Positions 14,647 through 21,145 of a DNA stretch of 21,145 nucleotides are shown here, one piece after another. The notes under the pieces are model-generated. The model saw nothing but the letters and a program-made list of their open reading frames with translations. It did not search any database and had not been told where the DNA came from. The stretch is from positions 1 through 21,145 of the forward strand of contig JAFGBV010000118.1 in NCBI GenBank assembly GCA_016932955.1, in the 5' to 3' direction. The stretch is from Anaerolineales bacterium. Its GTDB lineage: Bacteria > Chloroflexota > Anaerolineae > Anaerolineales > UBA4823. The stretch's first letter is position 1; each line of letters begins with the position of its first letter. The translations under genes were made by a program, and so were the position numbers.

Positions 14647-16346
14647 TGATGGCTACAACAGTTGACGCTATTGGTTATATTGTGGGCGGGGGGCTCAAGG
14701 AAAACCTGCGGGCGCGGTTGACCATCTCACCGCAAGATGCACAAGAGGGGGCGTTTGTGGTCGTAGAGAGCGGAGATTGGCAGTTCTACGGGCTGGTGAC
14801 AGATCTGCAATTGGGAGCGACAGATGCGCGCTTTGCTGATGAGCAGAGTGAGGAGCGGCTGCCGCCCGCGCTGGCAGCCTTATTGCACGGCCAAACGCTC
14901 TACACAAACCTGGAAATCCTGCCGGCGCTGATGCTGGAGCGTGGACCTGACCTCAGCGCGCCGGAATACCCCGCCTGGCGGCAGGCTCACCCCGAGGACC
15001 CGCACCCGGTGCCGGTGAAGACGGTACCACCGCACCATGCTCCCGTGCGACTGGCAACTCCAGGCGATATTGCGGAGATCTTTGGCAAGCCGGAGCAGGC
15101 AGGCAATTATGTGATCGGTTATACGCGTGAGCAAGGACATCCGGTGTGCCTAGATTTGCGCAAGTTTGTGCAGCGCTCATCAGGTGTATTCGGGGCGACC
15201 GGCACGGGCAAGTCTTTCCTCACCCGCATCGTGCTCGCTGGTCTGATCCAAGATAACGCCGCCTCCGTGCTGGTGTTCGATATGCACAACGAGTATGGGT
15301 ACGAGGATACTGCTACGGATACGGGTCAGCGTGTGCCGGGGCTGAAGGATAAATTTTCCAGCCGGGTGCGCGTGGTGGGGTTGGGGCAGGGTGCGCAAAT
15401 CCGCGGCAGCACGCCGGACTTTAACCTGGAGATTGCCATGCGTGATATCCAACCGGCGGACATAGAGCTGCTGGGCCGCGAGCTGGACCTGAAGGAGACG
15501 ACCCCTACTACATTAGATGCCCTGGTGAGTACATTTGGCAGGGAGAATTGGTTTGAGCGATTCCGCGCCATGGAGATGGGCACGGTGATCGAAACCGATG
15601 AGGGCAAGAAGATCCCTGCGCCAGGAAGCGTAGCGCAGTGGGCTAATTCGGTGGGGGTGAATGTGATGGCCGCAGAGGGGCTGCATAACAAGCTGCGGCG
15701 ATTGTTCAACCGCTCGTATATTGTGCAGACCCCAGCGGTCGACAGCGTCAGCGAGATCATTAAAATCCTGGATAGTGGGCAGCATGTGGTGCTTTCGTTT
15801 GGGAATTTTGAGAGCGACCTGGATTACTTGCTGGTGTCAAACCTGCTGACGCGACGCATTCGGGATGCCTGGGAGAGGCGCACCAATGCTTTCCGCAGCA
15901 AAGGAGAAGAAGAGCCGCACCCTCTGGTGATTGTCTTGGAAGAAGCGCATAAACTGCTCAACCGCGAGATGGCCGGGCAGACAGCGTTTAGCACCATTGC
16001 GCGCGAAATGCGCAAGTACTACGTCACGTTGCTGATCATCGACCAGCGTCCTTCGCAGATCTACGATGAGGTGATGTCGCAATTGGGCACGCGCATCTCG
16101 GGCTGGTTGGGGGATGATGAGGATATCCGGGCTGTGCTTTCTGGCTTGGCAGGACGAGAAGCGCTGCGCGGCATGCTGGCGCGCTTGCAGCCTAAGGAGG
16201 AGGTGCTGCTGTTGGGCTGGGGGGTGCCAATGCCTTTGCCTGTGCGCTCACGACGCTACGATGCGGCGTTTTGGGATGAGCTGCAGGGTCGATCTGGCGG
16301 CAAACGCAGCCAGGAACAGGCGCTGCGCGAGCTGGGCTTTGGATAG
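14643..16346 (+). CDS. herA: HerA-family hexameric DNA helicase/translocase
   Basis: A 567-residue ATPase of the FtsK/HerA superfamily, which pumps double-stranded DNA through a hexamer ring to the nuclease NurA. It has an N-terminal HAS barrel (about 8-60, further beta segments to about 140), then the RecA-like core. Walker A is GATGTGKS (184-191). The HerA-typical FDMHNEYG (212-219) follows. Walker B is LVIVLEEAHKLL (428-439) with catalytic Glu433/Glu434. A sensor-like stretch LLIIDQRPSQI (463-473) and TRISGWLGDDEDI (483-495), containing the probable arginine finger, come next. All key residues are intact. Three Met codons in a row begin the gene; the first overlaps the upstream stop. The C-terminal tail is basic, where archaeal HerA carries a helical brace. 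Pairing with nurA two genes upstream makes the role firm. Confidence 0.9.
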   Translation: MMMATTVDAIGYIVGGGLKENLRARLTISPQDAQEGAFVVVESGDWQFYGLVTDLQLGATDARFADEQSEERLPPALAALLHGQTLYTNLEILPALMLERGPDLSAPEYPAWRQAHPEDPHPVPVKTVPPHHAPVRLATPGDIAEIFGKPEQAGNYVIGYTREQGHPVCLDLRKFVQRSSGVFGATGTGKSFLTRIVLAGLIQDNAASVLVFDMHNEYGYEDTATDTGQRVPGLKDKFSSRVRVVGLGQGAQIRGSTPDFNLEIAMRDIQPADIELLGRELDLKETTPTTLDALVSTFGRENWFERFRAMEMGTVIETDEGKKIPAPGSVAQWANSVGVNVMAAEGLHNKLRRLFNRSYIVQTPAVDSVSEIIKILDSGQHVVLSFGNFESDLDYLLVSNLLTRRIRDAWERRTNAFRSKGEEEPHPLVIVLEEAHKLLNREMAGQTAFSTIAREMRKYYVTLLIIDQRPSQIYDEVMSQLGTRISGWLGDDEDIRAVLSGLAGREALRGMLARLQPKEEVLLLGWGVPMPLPVRSRRYDAAFWDELQGRSGGKRSQEQALRELGFG

Positions 16347-16368
16347 GTGATGATCGGGAGGTGGCGAG

Positions 16369-17739
16369 ATGCTGATTTTTGTTAGCGACCTGCATCTGGG
16401 GGATGGCACCTGTGCAATGACGCTTTCTGCAGATGCTTTCCGCATCTTCCGGGATCGGCTAACCCTGCTGATGCAGACCGCCTCTGTGCGCAGAGATGGC
16501 AAGTACCGCCCGATTGAAGAAGTTGACCTGGTGCTGCTGGGGGATATTTTTGAGGTGCTGCATTCCGAGCTTTGGCTGCAGGAGGAACCGGGCGAGCCAA
16601 GCTATGCACGCCCGTGGAGTGACTCAACGAGTGTAGAATTGGGCAGCAAGATTCTCGCTATCACCCGTGCCATCCTGGAAAACAACAGCGCTTCGTTGAA
16701 AATCTTGCGCCAGATGGCGCAGGGAAGGGGAATTCGTCTACAGCCAGCCAACAGGCGCGGCCTGCCTGCCCTGAACACAAAAGAGAGTGTACCGGTGCGG
16801 GTAAAGATCCATTATATGGTCGGCAATCACGATTGGGAGTACCACCTGCCAGGAGCGCTGTATGACCAGGCGCGCCAGGAAATCATCGATACTGTGGGCC
16901 TGCAAAATTCTCCGGCTCCTTTCCCATACGAACTATCAGACTCTCCAGCATTGCAGGAGCTCCTGGGCAGGTACCGGATCTTTGCCCGTCATGGTGATTA
17001 TTTCGATCGGTTGAATTTCAACCGCGCTAAGGGGCGGAATGCAGCAACATTGGGAGATGCAATGGGGATGGAGCTGTTCAACCGCTTCCCGTTGGAAGTG
17101 GAACGTCGTATGGGCGATGGCATGCCCAAAGACTTCTATCGCATGCTGCATGAGATCACCAACATCCGCCCCAGCCTGGCAGTGCCGTTATGGATCAGCG
17201 CACAATTGAGGCAATATGGGGGCGATCAGGAAAGAATGGCGCAGGTGAAGGCAATTTGGGACGAGCTGGCCACAGCCTTCCTGGCGCTGGATTTTGTGCG
17301 CGCCCATGACCGCAAAAGCAATCCATTTGACAGCGTGGACGGCTTGGAGGCGCTGGTGAAATTTACCCGCCTGGCTTCTTTTCAAAGCATCAACCAGTTG
17401 GTCACCTTGATGCAGAAAAAGGTGTGGAAGGATGATATCACTTTAACCAAGCATGCCATGAAAGAAGAAGCGTTCAAGACGCGCCAGGCCGAGTACATTG
17501 TTTACGGTCATACGCATCATCATGAGATCGTGCCGTTGGATACCTATATGGTTGGCAACGAGCGTATATTCCAGATGCTGGTGAATACCGGCACCTGGAG
17601 GGCGTATCATGACCTGGCGCGCTACCACCCGGAAGCACAGAAGTTTGTGCCGTATCAGGTGATGTCTTATCTTACCTTTTACCAGGAGGATGAGCGGCGC
17701 GGGCGGCGCTACGAGGCCTGGTCTGGCAAGCTGGTTTAG
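16369..17739 (+). CDS. Calcineurin-like metallophosphoesterase, long form, in the nurA-herA operon
   Basis: A 456-residue metal-dependent phosphoesterase. All five family motifs are present: SDLHLGDG (Asp7, His9), LLGDIFE (Asp59), GNHDWEYH (Asn153, His154), FARHGDYFD (His208) and YGHTHHHE (His381, His383). The GDIFE and GHTHH blocks look more like LpxH/UDP-diacylglucosamine-type enzymes than Mre11. The protein is almost twice the size of LpxH because of insertions between motifs 2 and 3 (about 60-150) and a helical stretch of about 165 residues between motifs 4 and 5. There is no signal peptide or TM helix, so it is cytosolic. GGGAGG lies seven bases before the ATG, and the gap to herA is 22 bases. 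In archaea the corresponding slot is held by Mre11. Whether this enzyme acts on DNA, nucleotides or another phosphate ester cannot be decided here. Confidence 0.85.
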   Translation: MLIFVSDLHLGDGTCAMTLSADAFRIFRDRLTLLMQTASVRRDGKYRPIEEVDLVLLGDIFEVLHSELWLQEEPGEPSYARPWSDSTSVELGSKILAITRAILENNSASLKILRQMAQGRGIRLQPANRRGLPALNTKESVPVRVKIHYMVGNHDWEYHLPGALYDQARQEIIDTVGLQNSPAPFPYELSDSPALQELLGRYRIFARHGDYFDRLNFNRAKGRNAATLGDAMGMELFNRFPLEVERRMGDGMPKDFYRMLHEITNIRPSLAVPLWISAQLRQYGGDQERMAQVKAIWDELATAFLALDFVRAHDRKSNPFDSVDGLEALVKFTRLASFQSINQLVTLMQKKVWKDDITLTKHAMKEEAFKTRQAEYIVYGHTHHHEIVPLDTYMVGNERIFQMLVNTGTWRAYHDLARYHPEAQKFVPYQVMSYLTFYQEDERRGRRYEAWSGKLV

Positions 17740-17774
17740 GAATGATCTGATCACCCTCCCGAATTTGCGGACGA

Positions 17775-18638
17775 TCAGGTGAGTATGTTTTTGAAACTGC
17801 GGAGCGCCTGGAGGTGCTCTGCCGGGGATGTAAAATCACACCCCATGGTATTTACGGATAAGTGAGAGGCACCTGCCTCTTCCCAGCCGGCGATAATGGC
17901 TGACCATTCTGCGGGGTCGCCCCGGCTCATATTCAGGCGCGGCTCAATGCCGAATGCAGACGGGTCACGCCCGGCCTCTTCCAGGAAGCCGCGCAGCATT
18001 TCCAACGCGGGGTGCGCCTGTTCGGCGGTACGGCAGGTAGGCATCCAGCCATCGCCCATGTGGGCAGCGCGGCGCAGCACTATATCAGCATGCCCTCCAA
18101 ACCAGATGGGGATGGAGCGCCGGACTGGCAAGGGGTTAATTCCGGCATCGGGGATTGATTCCCAATGACCGGAGAAGGTTACCAGCGGCTCTGCCCATAA
18201 CTGGCGCAAGAGGTTAACCTGTTCCTCGATACGCCGGCCGCGGTTGCGGAAATCTTTGCCAAGAGCCTGGTATTCTACTTCATTCCACCCATTCCCGATG
18301 CCCAGGCGCAGCCGCCCATTGCATAAAACATCCAGGGTGGCAGCCTGCTTGGCCACCAGGGCAGTTTGGCGCTGGGGCAAAACGAGGACACCGGTGACGA
18401 ATTCGGTCTGGCGGGTTACAGCCGCCATGTGGCTGAAGAGGATGAAAGGCTCTAAGAAGGGGTGCAAGTAAGTGTAAGGGCCTTCCCAACCAGTGGGGCG
18501 GTCGGGATTGGCGCCCAAGACATGTTCGTAGGCGAGGATATGCGTGTAGCCGAGATCTTCGACAGCCTGTGCATAATCGCGGACGGAGATGGGATCGGGT
18601 GGGAATTCAGTTTGAGGAAAGACGACACCGATGTGCAT
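17775..18638 (-). CDS. LLM-class flavin/F420-dependent oxidoreductase
   Basis: A 287-residue luciferase-like (beta/alpha)8 protein, most like the F420-dependent Rv2161c-type group. It starts with MHIGVVFPQTEF. Further typical stretches are GYTHILAYEHV (about 34-44), TGVLVLPQRQTALVAKQAATLD (about 91-112), GRLRLGIGNGWNEVEYQALG (about 117-136) and IPIWFGGHADIVLRRAAHMGDGW (about 176-198). These proteins transfer hydride using F420 or FMN; the substrate cannot be predicted. ATG 18638 was chosen because the domain begins there and GGAGG lies four bases upstream; the open frame 30 codons further up has no homologous content and overlaps the shared promoter. It converges with the phosphoesterase gene (35 bases) and diverges from the FHA operon (90 bases). 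No F420-biosynthesis gene is nearby. Confidence 0.88.
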   Translation of the reverse strand: MHIGVVFPQTEFPPDPISVRDYAQAVEDLGYTHILAYEHVLGANPDRPTGWEGPYTYLHPFLEPFILFSHMAAVTRQTEFVTGVLVLPQRQTALVAKQAATLDVLCNGRLRLGIGNGWNEVEYQALGKDFRNRGRRIEEQVNLLRQLWAEPLVTFSGHWESIPDAGINPLPVRRSIPIWFGGHADIVLRRAAHMGDGWMPTCRTAEQAHPALEMLRGFLEEAGRDPSAFGIEPRLNMSRGDPAEWSAIIAGWEEAGASHLSVNTMGCDFTSPAEHLQALRSFKNILT

Positions 18639-18712
18639 GAGACCTCCTACAGATGGAACAAAACTGGGTGTTGTATGCCGATAGAGAGAATGGCAAGAAA
18701 GCTGAGGCAGGA

Positions 18713-18724
18713 GTATTATAATAC
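18713..18724. promoter_or_regulatory. Palindromic -10 element shared by the LLM and FHA genes
   Basis: GTATTATAATAC is a perfect 12-base palindrome, so a TATAAT box is present on both strands. On the plus strand (18717-18722) the predicted start is 18729, exactly the A of the FHA gene's ATG, which has no ribosome site at a usable distance; a leaderless mRNA is predicted. On the minus strand (18720-18715) the start would be near 18708, giving the LLM gene a leader of about 70 bases with a good GGAGG. No -35 consensus is seen on either side. Confidence 0.55.
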
Positions 18725-18728
18725 CCAC

Positions 18729-19505
18729 ATGCCGAACAATTCCTCTTTAAAAAGGACTGGGCTGGTATCGCGCCTGGAAAGCAAATTACAAACGCTCGTG
18801 GAGGGTGTGGCGGGCAATTTATTTTCAGCGAACGATTTGTTCCAGTCGCTGTCAAAGGGCCTGGAAGCAGCGCTGCGCAATGGCATCTATGAAGGAGTAG
18901 ATGGGGAGCTTCTGGCTCCCAATCTCTTTGCGATCTTATTGCCCGCTGCCCAATTCCGGCAGGTTGGTGAAGACAACGCTTTTGCAGATTCGCTCGCCAG
19001 CCACACCCTGCAGATCGCCGAACAGATGGGGGTTCTCTTTCCTGCTCCGCTGGTGATCAGAGTGATTCAACACCCAGATGCTGGCGCCAGCCAGGTGGAA
19101 GTGCAAACGGGCGTGCTGAATGGCCAAATTGCGGATACTTCTGTGTTGGAAGTGGACTCGGTCGAGGCGATGGAGGTGATGGAAGGTAATGCTTACCTGG
19201 TGGTCAATGGCCTGGATGTGTTTCCGTTGGACCAGCCACTGATCACGATCGGGCGCGACCCAGAAAATCATTTGGTGCTGGATGATCCGCGTGTCTCGCG
19301 CCTGCATGCGCAATTACGCCTGGTGCAGGGTCACTTTGTAATCTTTGACCTTGACTCCACGGGCGGCACTTTTGTCAACGGGCAGATGGTATCGCAGCAC
19401 ACGCTTGTATCGGGCGATTTGCTGTCGATCGCAGGCATCCCGCTTGTTTTCAGCGAAGAACACGGCAGTCGAACTGAGAAAACCACAGAGCTGGTTGTAG
19501 AGTAA
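18729..19505 (+). CDS. DUF3662 + FHA domain protein (FhaA-like)
   Basis: A 258-residue cytoplasmic signalling adaptor. Residues 9-125 match the DUF3662 type (SRLESKLQTLVEGVAGNLF, then ALRNGIYEG, NLFAILLPAAQF), the domain found at the N-terminus of mycobacterial FhaA. A linker of about 45 residues leads to a C-terminal FHA domain (about 155-240), which binds phosphothreonine peptides: IGRDPENHLVLDDPRVSRLHAQL with the Arg/Ser/His contacts, then DLDSTGGTFVNG. The usual STNGT is STGGT, so one of the conserved Asn contacts is lost. The reading frame is open to 18462 but the domain starts at 18729, directly behind a TATAAT box. The membrane-anchored FHA gene follows after 13 bases. In actinobacteria this pair sits with PknB/PstP kinase-phosphatase genes; none are in this window. 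Confidence 0.85.
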   Translation: MPNNSSLKRTGLVSRLESKLQTLVEGVAGNLFSANDLFQSLSKGLEAALRNGIYEGVDGELLAPNLFAILLPAAQFRQVGEDNAFADSLASHTLQIAEQMGVLFPAPLVIRVIQHPDAGASQVEVQTGVLNGQIADTSVLEVDSVEAMEVMEGNAYLVVNGLDVFPLDQPLITIGRDPENHLVLDDPRVSRLHAQLRLVQGHFVIFDLDSTGGTFVNGQMVSQHTLVSGDLLSIAGIPLVFSEEHGSRTEKTTELVVE

Positions 19506-19518
19506 AATAGTCACGTAT

Positions 19519-19947
19519 ATGTCAGCTGTTGTGCTTTTAATCCTGCGTGTGTTGATGGCGCTTGCCTTGTACGCTTTTTTGGGCCTGGCGTTATATTTAC
19601 TATGGCGCGATTTGCAGCGTCAGGGTGAATCGCTCTCGGCGCGGCAGGTTCCCCTGCTAACTGTTTTAAGGGATCAGGGAGAAGCCCCCCAGGTTTTTGC
19701 GAAACCCGAAATTGTGATTGGGCGCGATGCAGCCTGTGATTGTGTGCTGGATGACCAAACGGTTTCGGCCCGGCATGCCCGCCTGCGTTACCATCACAAT
19801 CAGTGGTGGATCGAGGACAGCGGCTCCACCAATGGCACATTCCTGAACGGTGAGGCAATGAATATCCCAGCAGTGCTGGCACACGGCGACAGGCTGCGCT
19901 GTGGGCAGGTGGAACTGAGGATTCAAATTGGAGGAAACAATGCTTGA
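19519..19947 (+). CDS. Membrane-anchored FHA domain protein (FhaB/FipA-like)
   Basis: A 142-residue protein with one N-terminal TM helix (about 3-28, VVLLILRVLMALALYAFLGLALYLL) and a cytosolic FHA domain (about 55-135). The phosphothreonine-binding motifs are complete: IGRDAACDC, VSARHARL and DSGSTNGTFLNG. Size and layout match mycobacterial FhaB, which recruits phosphorylated division proteins. The ATG has no clear ribosome site; TAAAAT at 19503-19508, on the preceding stop codon, could give a four-base leader, otherwise it is read through from the upstream gene. Its last eight bases overlap the next gene (ATGCTTGA), coupling the two. Confidence 0.88.
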   Translation: MSAVVLLILRVLMALALYAFLGLALYLLWRDLQRQGESLSARQVPLLTVLRDQGEAPQVFAKPEIVIGRDAACDCVLDDQTVSARHARLRYHHNQWWIEDSGSTNGTFLNGEAMNIPAVLAHGDRLRCGQVELRIQIGGNNA

Positions 19948-20467
19948 GATAAAAGATTACGTCCAGCGAGGTTTGAAGTGGGAACAGCCAAGCGCTTTTA
20001 AGTCGGAGTATCTGCTCCGCTCGGGCGAAGAGGTGGTGGCGAGCTTGAAATTTCGTTCAGCCTGGGGCACGCATGCAACTGCTGAGAGCGCCGATGGCTG
20101 CTGGACCTTCAAACGAATGGGTTTCTTCCAGACGCGCGCAACCGTTCGTGCTTGCGACTCGGAAGAAGACCTGGCTGTGTTTCGCCATAATACTTGGAGC
20201 GGCGGCGGCACACTGATCCTGACAGATGGAAGGGAGTTCCCTGCAACAACCAATTTCTGGCAAACGAACCTGGAGTTCCAGGACAGCAGTGGTGAGCCGC
20301 TTCTCGTGTATAAAAGTGGGGGGTTCTTCCGTTTTTCTGCAGATGTTGAGATCTTCCCTTCGGCGGTGGGAATGACTGAGCTACCCTGGATGGTGATGTT
20401 TGGTTGGTACCTGCTGCTGATGATGTATAACGATTCTGCCGCTGCCACAGCCGCAGCGGCAACCTAA
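19940..20467 (+). CDS. Unknown beta-rich protein with hydrophobic C-terminus, coupled to the FHA genes
   Basis: A 175-residue protein I do not recognise with certainty. The alternating pattern of short strands (FKSEYLLRSGEEVVASLKFR, CWTFKRMGFFQTRATVRAC, TLILTDGREFPATTNFWQTNLEFQ, LLVYKSGGFFRFSADVEIF) recalls the tubby-like/LURP-one beta barrel that can bind membrane lipids, but this is only a resemblance. Near residues 147-166 a hydrophobic stretch (LPWMVMFGWYLLLMMY) could be a membrane helix or the buried central helix of such a barrel. An Ala/Thr tail follows. Start ATG 19940 has a perfect GGAGG five bases upstream and overlaps the FHA stop. A TTG at 19928 overlaps that site and is not used as the start here. 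Confidence 0.7.
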   Translation: MLEIKDYVQRGLKWEQPSAFKSEYLLRSGEEVVASLKFRSAWGTHATAESADGCWTFKRMGFFQTRATVRACDSEEDLAVFRHNTWSGGGTLILTDGREFPATTNFWQTNLEFQDSSGEPLLVYKSGGFFRFSADVEIFPSAVGMTELPWMVMFGWYLLLMMYNDSAAATAAAAT

Positions 20468-20502
20468 ATTACGGCCTGCTGCAACCAAACTTCTCCGACT
20501 GC

Positions 20503-20535
20503 GTAGACTCTTTTAGATTATTGAGGAGAGTCTAC
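20503..20535 (+). promoter_or_regulatory. Hairpin enclosing the ribosome-binding site of the PspC gene
   Basis: GTAGACTCT (20503-20511) pairs perfectly with AGAGTCTAC (20527-20535). The 15-base loop and the first bases of the right arm hold the GAGGAG site (20523-20528), and the ATG at 20537 comes one base after the stem. In RNA this would partly hide the ribosome site and hold the start codon against a stem. As DNA it is also a 9-base inverted repeat that a dimeric regulator could bind. Confidence 0.5.
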
Positions 20536-20536
20536 A

Positions 20537-20770
20537 ATGTCCACTTATAAACAACTCTATCGTTCGCGCAATAACCGCATGATTGGCGGGGTTTGTTCTG
20601 GCCTGGGTGATTTCTTTGGCATTGATCCCACTGTGGTTCGCCTGGTCTTTGTCTTTGGCGTCTTGTTCGGATTTGGCTCTTTTGCCTTGATTTATTTGGT
20701 GATGCTATTTGTGGTGCCTGAAGAGCCGGGTGTCACTCCCCCTCCAGCGCCGCCTGCCAGCGAGAGCTAA
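20537..20770 (+). CDS. PspC-domain small membrane protein
   Basis: A 77-residue inner-membrane protein made almost only of a PspC domain. It has the family start LYRSRNNRMIGGVCSGLGDFFGIDPTVVRL (about 7-36), then one TM helix (about 37-61, VFVFGVLFGFGSFALIYLVMLFVV), the closing VPEE and a Pro-rich cytosolic tail. PspC proteins are linked to envelope-stress sensing (phage-shock response) in proteobacteria; short stand-alone forms are widespread and their role is less clear. No pspA or pspB homologue is in this window. It may be read with the FHA genes (69-base gap), and it is followed by a strong terminator. Confidence 0.9.
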   Translation: MSTYKQLYRSRNNRMIGGVCSGLGDFFGIDPTVVRLVFVFGVLFGFGSFALIYLVMLFVVPEEPGVTPPPAPPASES

Positions 20771-20791
20771 TGTATCATTATCCTTCTGCCC

Positions 20792-20834
20792 CCCTTCCCC
20801 CGCCGTTTCGCCTGGCTGGGGGAAGGGCTTTTTT
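20792..20834 (+). terminator. Rho-independent terminator after the PspC gene
   Basis: CCCTTCCCCC (20792-20801) pairs with GGGGGAAGGG (20818-20827), extended by GCC/GGC with one bulged T, and is followed by C and six T (20829-20834). It is a classical intrinsic terminator for the plus-strand unit. Its T-run touches the stop codon of the minus-strand remnant. Confidence 0.88.
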
Positions 20835-21145
20835 AAGGCTGCACAATGGTGCTTTTCTCCCGCAGCAAGCGTATCCCGTTCAATGTGACAATCAATGAGG
20901 CGCCCATATCGGCAAAGACAGCCAGCCAAAGCGTTGCCCAGCCGGGCAGGGCGAGCCAGCACGACATCGCCAGCGTTCCGGCGGTGAAATTCACTTGAAC
21001 GGATTCTACGCCCTTCACCTGGCAAACGCCGCGTTCCAGAGTGCGTGCACCAGCGCAATCCATTCTGGCAATATTGAATTTTACGGATATTGGCGAATTT
21101 TCCACGATATTCACGAGCGGCCTGTAGGGTTGGCAATGTGTAACA
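20833..21145 (-). pseudogene. Internally deleted heavy-metal P1B-type ATPase remnant
   Basis: The visible frame joins two distant parts of a Zn/Cd/Pb-type P-type ATPase. Residues about 10-49 (counting from GTG 21114) are an HMA metal-binding domain (ISVKFNIARMDCAG, TLERGVCQVKGVESVQVNFTAGTL). Residues about 52-85 are the protein's C-terminal end (PGWATLWLAVFADMGASLIVTLNGIRLL). Everything between, including the actuator domain, DKTGT site and nucleotide domain, is absent; the junction lies near 20955-20970. The metal motif is also damaged: family members read MDCxxCA, here it is MDCAGA, so the second Cys is lost. The frame stays open to the right window edge, so the true start is not certain. 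With no catalytic domain it cannot pump. A small functional metal-binding membrane peptide is possible but less likely than decay. Confidence 0.75.

Noticed and set aside
16369..17739. Mre11/SbcD identity for the phosphoesterase
   Set aside because: Context suggested it, but the motif spacing and the GDIFE/GHTHH blocks do not fit Mre11, no capping domain is evident, and no Rad50/SbcC gene is present.
12851..17739. Anti-phage defence island around HerA/NurA
   Set aside because: Considered because HerA-type ATPases occur in defence systems; but no integrase, transposase, restriction, toxin or other defence gene is near, and the flanks are housekeeping genes. Kept only as a possibility.
20705..21136. 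Alternative minus-strand frame of 143 codons over the ATPase remnant and across the terminator
   Set aside because: It runs through the intrinsic terminator and into the PspC gene, and the overlapping frame has clear HMA and ATPase-tail patterns.

Overview
The window looks like an ordinary chromosomal segment of a moderately GC-rich, free-living bacterium. The best guess is Chloroflexota (Anaerolineae-like). This rests on inference from gene style: a membrane-anchored LysM/lamin-tail protein with Thr-Pro linkers, an F420-type LLM oxidoreductase, a DUF3662-FHA pair, a bacterial NurA/HerA cluster, and TANNNT -10 boxes placed directly against start codons. There is no rRNA, tRNA or other taxonomic marker in the window. 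I saw no insertion sequence, phage gene or CRISPR array.

Layout. Bases 1-5092: a GH31 glycosidase cut by the left edge, converging on a small DUF5680 gene; then a divergent LysM-lamin-tail exoprotein and an orphan protein resembling the helicase-associated XPB/Ssl2 N-terminal family. Bases 5194-7548: a small two-TM protein, a terminator hairpin, and an OmpR-type response regulator translationally coupled to its histidine kinase. A long inverted repeat separates this from the convergent NADP-isocitrate dehydrogenase gene (7650-8951).

Bases 9167-17739 form one co-directional run with very tight spacing: a SERCA-like Ca2+ P-type ATPase, a PilZ c-di-GMP receptor, NurA nuclease, a stand-alone HAS-barrel-like protein, HerA hexameric helicase/translocase, and a long calcineurin-type phosphoesterase. 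NurA, the HAS-like protein and HerA are chained by ATGA overlaps. This is the most interesting part: a bacterial DNA-end-processing machine with a probable extra clamp/adaptor subunit, a phosphoesterase where archaea usually carry Mre11, and a second-messenger receptor in the same transcription unit.

Bases 17775-21145: an LLM flavin/F420 oxidoreductase gene divergent from a DUF3662-FHA gene across a perfectly palindromic -10 element, then a membrane-anchored FHA protein, an unknown protein, a PspC-domain protein whose ribosome-binding site lies within a perfect 9-bp hairpin, a strong terminator, and at the right edge an internally deleted remnant of a heavy-metal P-type ATPase.
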